Shown piece by piece: positions 62,785-64,000 of a stretch of 64,000 nt of DNA. Both the position numbers and the translations under genes were made by a program. The stretch is taken from the NCBI RefSeq assembly GCF_024753215.1, contig NZ_JANUGV010000001.1:744001-808000 (forward strand). Reading direction: 5' to 3'. The notes under the pieces were generated by a model. That model saw nothing but the letters and a program-made list of their open reading frames with translations, was not told the origin of the DNA and did not search any database. Position 1 is the first letter of the stretch. Each line of letters starts with the position of its first letter. The DNA is from Massilia solisilvae (lineage in GTDB: Bacteria > Pseudomonadota > Gammaproteobacteria > Burkholderiales > Burkholderiaceae_D).

Positions 62785-63276
62785 ATGGCAATCGACGTGT
62801 ACTTGCAAATTGATGGAATAAAGGGCGAGTCGAGCGACAGTGCCCACGTCGGCTGGATTGAAATCACCAGTGCTGCATGGGGTGTGAAGCAACCGAAAAG
62901 CGCGACCGCTTCCACGGCCGGGGGCCATACCGCAGAACGCTGTGAACACAAAAGCATTGTCTTGACCAAGCTAACCGACCTTGCGTCTCCTGTTCTGATG
63001 CAGACTGCTTCCGCTGGAAAGACAATCCCGAAGGCCAAACTAGAGTTTATGCGAGCGGATGGCGATGGTAAGCCTGTGAAATATTATGAGGTCGAACTGG
63101 AGAGCGTCCTCATCGGCAGCATGGATCAAGCTCTTCATCCAGGATCAGGGCTGCACGATTCGTTCACGCTGAAATTTTCGAGGGTCAAGTGGCGTTACAT
63201 GAAACAGAACATTGGCGGCGGGGCGGGTGGTGCAACAGTCGGTGGCTGGGATCTTGCTGTCAACAAGATCTTGTGA
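62785..63276 (+). CDS. hcp: Hcp family type VI secretion tube protein
   Basis: A 163-residue Hcp protein. It starts MAIDVYLQIDGIKGESSDSA, includes WIEITSAAWGVKQPKSATAS and LTKLTDLASPVLMQTASAGK, and ends KWRYMKQNIGGGAGGATVGG, the usual family plan. Hcp hexamers stack to form the inner tube that is fired into target cells and can carry small effectors in their lumen. GGAGG lies 6 bases before the ATG. No tss core genes are in the window, so this is an orphan hcp module. GC content falls clearly compared with polX. The 168 bases before it (62617-62784) hold no recognisable gene. Confidence 0.93.
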   Translation: MAIDVYLQIDGIKGESSDSAHVGWIEITSAAWGVKQPKSATASTAGGHTAERCEHKSIVLTKLTDLASPVLMQTASAGKTIPKAKLEFMRADGDGKPVKYYEVELESVLIGSMDQALHPGSGLHDSFTLKFSRVKWRYMKQNIGGGAGGATVGGWDLAVNKIL

Positions 63277-63288
63277 CGGGAGCAAGCC

Positions 63289-63756
63289 ATGCCGCACGCG
63301 ATCCCAGTCCAACCCAAGGACTCACGCGGATATTTCATGCTTCCCCAAGCTCCTGAGGACGCCGGCTACTACGTGTATGGCACGCCCGGCAAAGGAGAAG
63401 CCCAGTATGCTCATCCGGCGATGATAACGCTGCTGTTCATGGTAGAGCGCGAATGGGCGCTTATCGACAAACGGAAGTTTGGGGTCGGTAACATCAGTAT
63501 TGCGGACGGCGGAGATTTTGGCCATAAATCGCACCGGAAAGGGCTGGAGGTCGATGTCCGCCCGTTGCGTAAAGATGGCCTGCAGCTTCCGGTTTCCTAC
63601 CTCAGCCATGATTACGACCTGGACGCGACCGAAGTCCTGATTCAACTCTTTCGGACCTGCGCTGCGTATCCGCTTGTTGTCTTCTTTAATGACAGAAGAA
63701 TCCCAGGCACTGCGCCGCTCGCCGGTCATGACAATCACTTTCACGTTCAGTTTTGA
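63289..63756 (+). CDS. predicted LAS/MepA-like peptidoglycan peptidase, probable T6SS effector
   Basis: A 155-residue protein with the LAS metallopeptidase signature: GHKSHRKGLEVDVRPL (His82-x6-Asp89) and a C-terminal HDNHFHVQF (His150, His152), as in the murein endopeptidase MepA and D-Ala-D-Ala carboxypeptidases. No signal peptide is visible; delivery by the Hcp tube would explain this. The frame begins 12 bases after the hcp stop codon, with GGGAGC upstream. Substrate is inferred as peptide cross-links in target cell walls. An ordinary housekeeping endopeptidase is unlikely given the small size, missing signal peptide and hcp linkage. Confidence 0.75.
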   Translation: MPHAIPVQPKDSRGYFMLPQAPEDAGYYVYGTPGKGEAQYAHPAMITLLFMVEREWALIDKRKFGVGNISIADGGDFGHKSHRKGLEVDVRPLRKDGLQLPVSYLSHDYDLDATEVLIQLFRTCAAYPLVVFFNDRRIPGTAPLAGHDNHFHVQF

Positions 63757-63762
63757 GATGAC

Positions 63763-64000
63763 ATGAAGCCATACCGCGCCTTAGTGGTTGTCGCAACATT
63801 AGCTGTGTTTTCGCTCGCCGTTGCGAGCTCGAAAAAGGCTTGGGACGGTACCTATACGTCGTCCACTTTCCACTACCTCATTTACTCGAACGACCTGGAT
63901 GAGGCGCAGCCGCCAACAGCGTCTGATCAGCGTTTGTCGGTTGCGGTGACTGGTGAACTAGCGAAGCAGATTTTCGAGTCCATCGGCCCGGATTTGAAGC
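63763..64000 (+). CDS. exported protein, partial, probable immunity protein
   Basis: The reading frame starts at the ATG at 63763, six bases after the peptidase stop codon, and runs off the window with 79 complete codons visible. It begins MKPYRALVVVATLAVFSLAV with a signal peptide ending near ASS, then KKAWDGTYTSSTFHYLIYSN and ASDQRLSVAVTGELAKQIFE. Immunity proteins to wall-cleaving T6SS effectors must be periplasmic, as this seems to be, and lie next to their effector. The family is not known to me. Composition matches the low-GC cassette. Confidence 0.65.
   Translation, partial: MKPYRALVVVATLAVFSLAVASSKKAWDGTYTSSTFHYLIYSNDLDEAQPPTASDQRLSVAVTGELAKQIFESIGPDLK

Noticed and set aside
62647-62949. 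Minus-strand frame opposite the start of hcp
   Set aside because: It overlaps hcp antisense and its protein matches nothing I know. The part outside hcp (ending YVDQAARI) could be a remnant, but the evidence is too thin to call.

Overview
The window is GC-rich DNA from a betaproteobacterium. Gene orders accD-folC-SPOR-cvpA-purF, lexA opposite rpsF-priB-rpsR-rplI-dnaB, and alaA-hom, together with the porin and tripartite-carboxylate type proteins, point to Burkholderiales. Oxalobacteraceae (a Massilia/Duganella-like genome) is my best guess, by inference only. I see no rRNA, tRNA, CRISPR array, phage or complete insertion sequence.

Layout. 1-1.8 kb: the tail of a chemoreceptor and an opposing two-gene sensor kinase/response regulator unit. 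1.9-8.6 kb: a housekeeping block (fatty acid and folate synthesis, cell envelope, purines, a sulfur amino acid enzyme). 8.6-11.1 kb: three tandem paralogous exported SEL1-like proteins sharing an undescribed two-cysteine domain. 11.2-15.9 kb: lexA with a glutathione transferase, facing the ribosomal protein/primosome/helicase operon. 16-17.6 kb: phosphate transport (DUF47-Pit). 17.8-25.2 kb: signalling and secretion genes in two divergent pairs (GAF-GspE ATPase with an MBL-fold hydrolase; GAF-HD-GYP with a CHASE2 cyclase). 25.4-32.2 kb: a two-partner secretion system whose exoprotein ends in sixteen C-x8-C units, overlapped by a FecR-domain gene. 32.4-34.8 kb: PhoH-like ATPase and Bcp peroxiredoxin. 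34.9-42.8 kb: a lipid A L-Ara4N (arn) cluster with ArnA split into two genes and a single SMR-type flippase candidate. 43-45.6 kb: alaA and hom. 45.7-55.4 kb: a TctE/TctD-like two-component system divergent from a porin and a mixed transporter set (Bug-type binding protein, Fbp-like ABC importer, AbrB-type permease). 55.5-62.6 kb: a small membrane protein, an MFS-acyltransferase fusion, a USP-FtsH pair, ppnP and polX. 62.8-64 kb: an Hcp gene, a predicted LAS/MepA-type peptidoglycan peptidase and the start of an exported protein, which looks like a type VI secretion effector/immunity cassette in lower-GC DNA.

Two families of dispersed palindromic repeats fill many of the gaps. Family A (about 80-107 bp, ends CGTCGTCCC.../...GGGACGACG) has six full or nearly full copies here, one with a perfect 59-bp tandem duplication, and a seventh partial one. 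Family B (a GTAGGGTGGGC... hairpin) has three loci, one of which supplies the stop codon of arnD. The most interesting targets are the Hcp-linked peptidase cassette, the cysteine-repeat exoprotein with its cyclase/FecR neighbours, and the SEL1 paralog trio.
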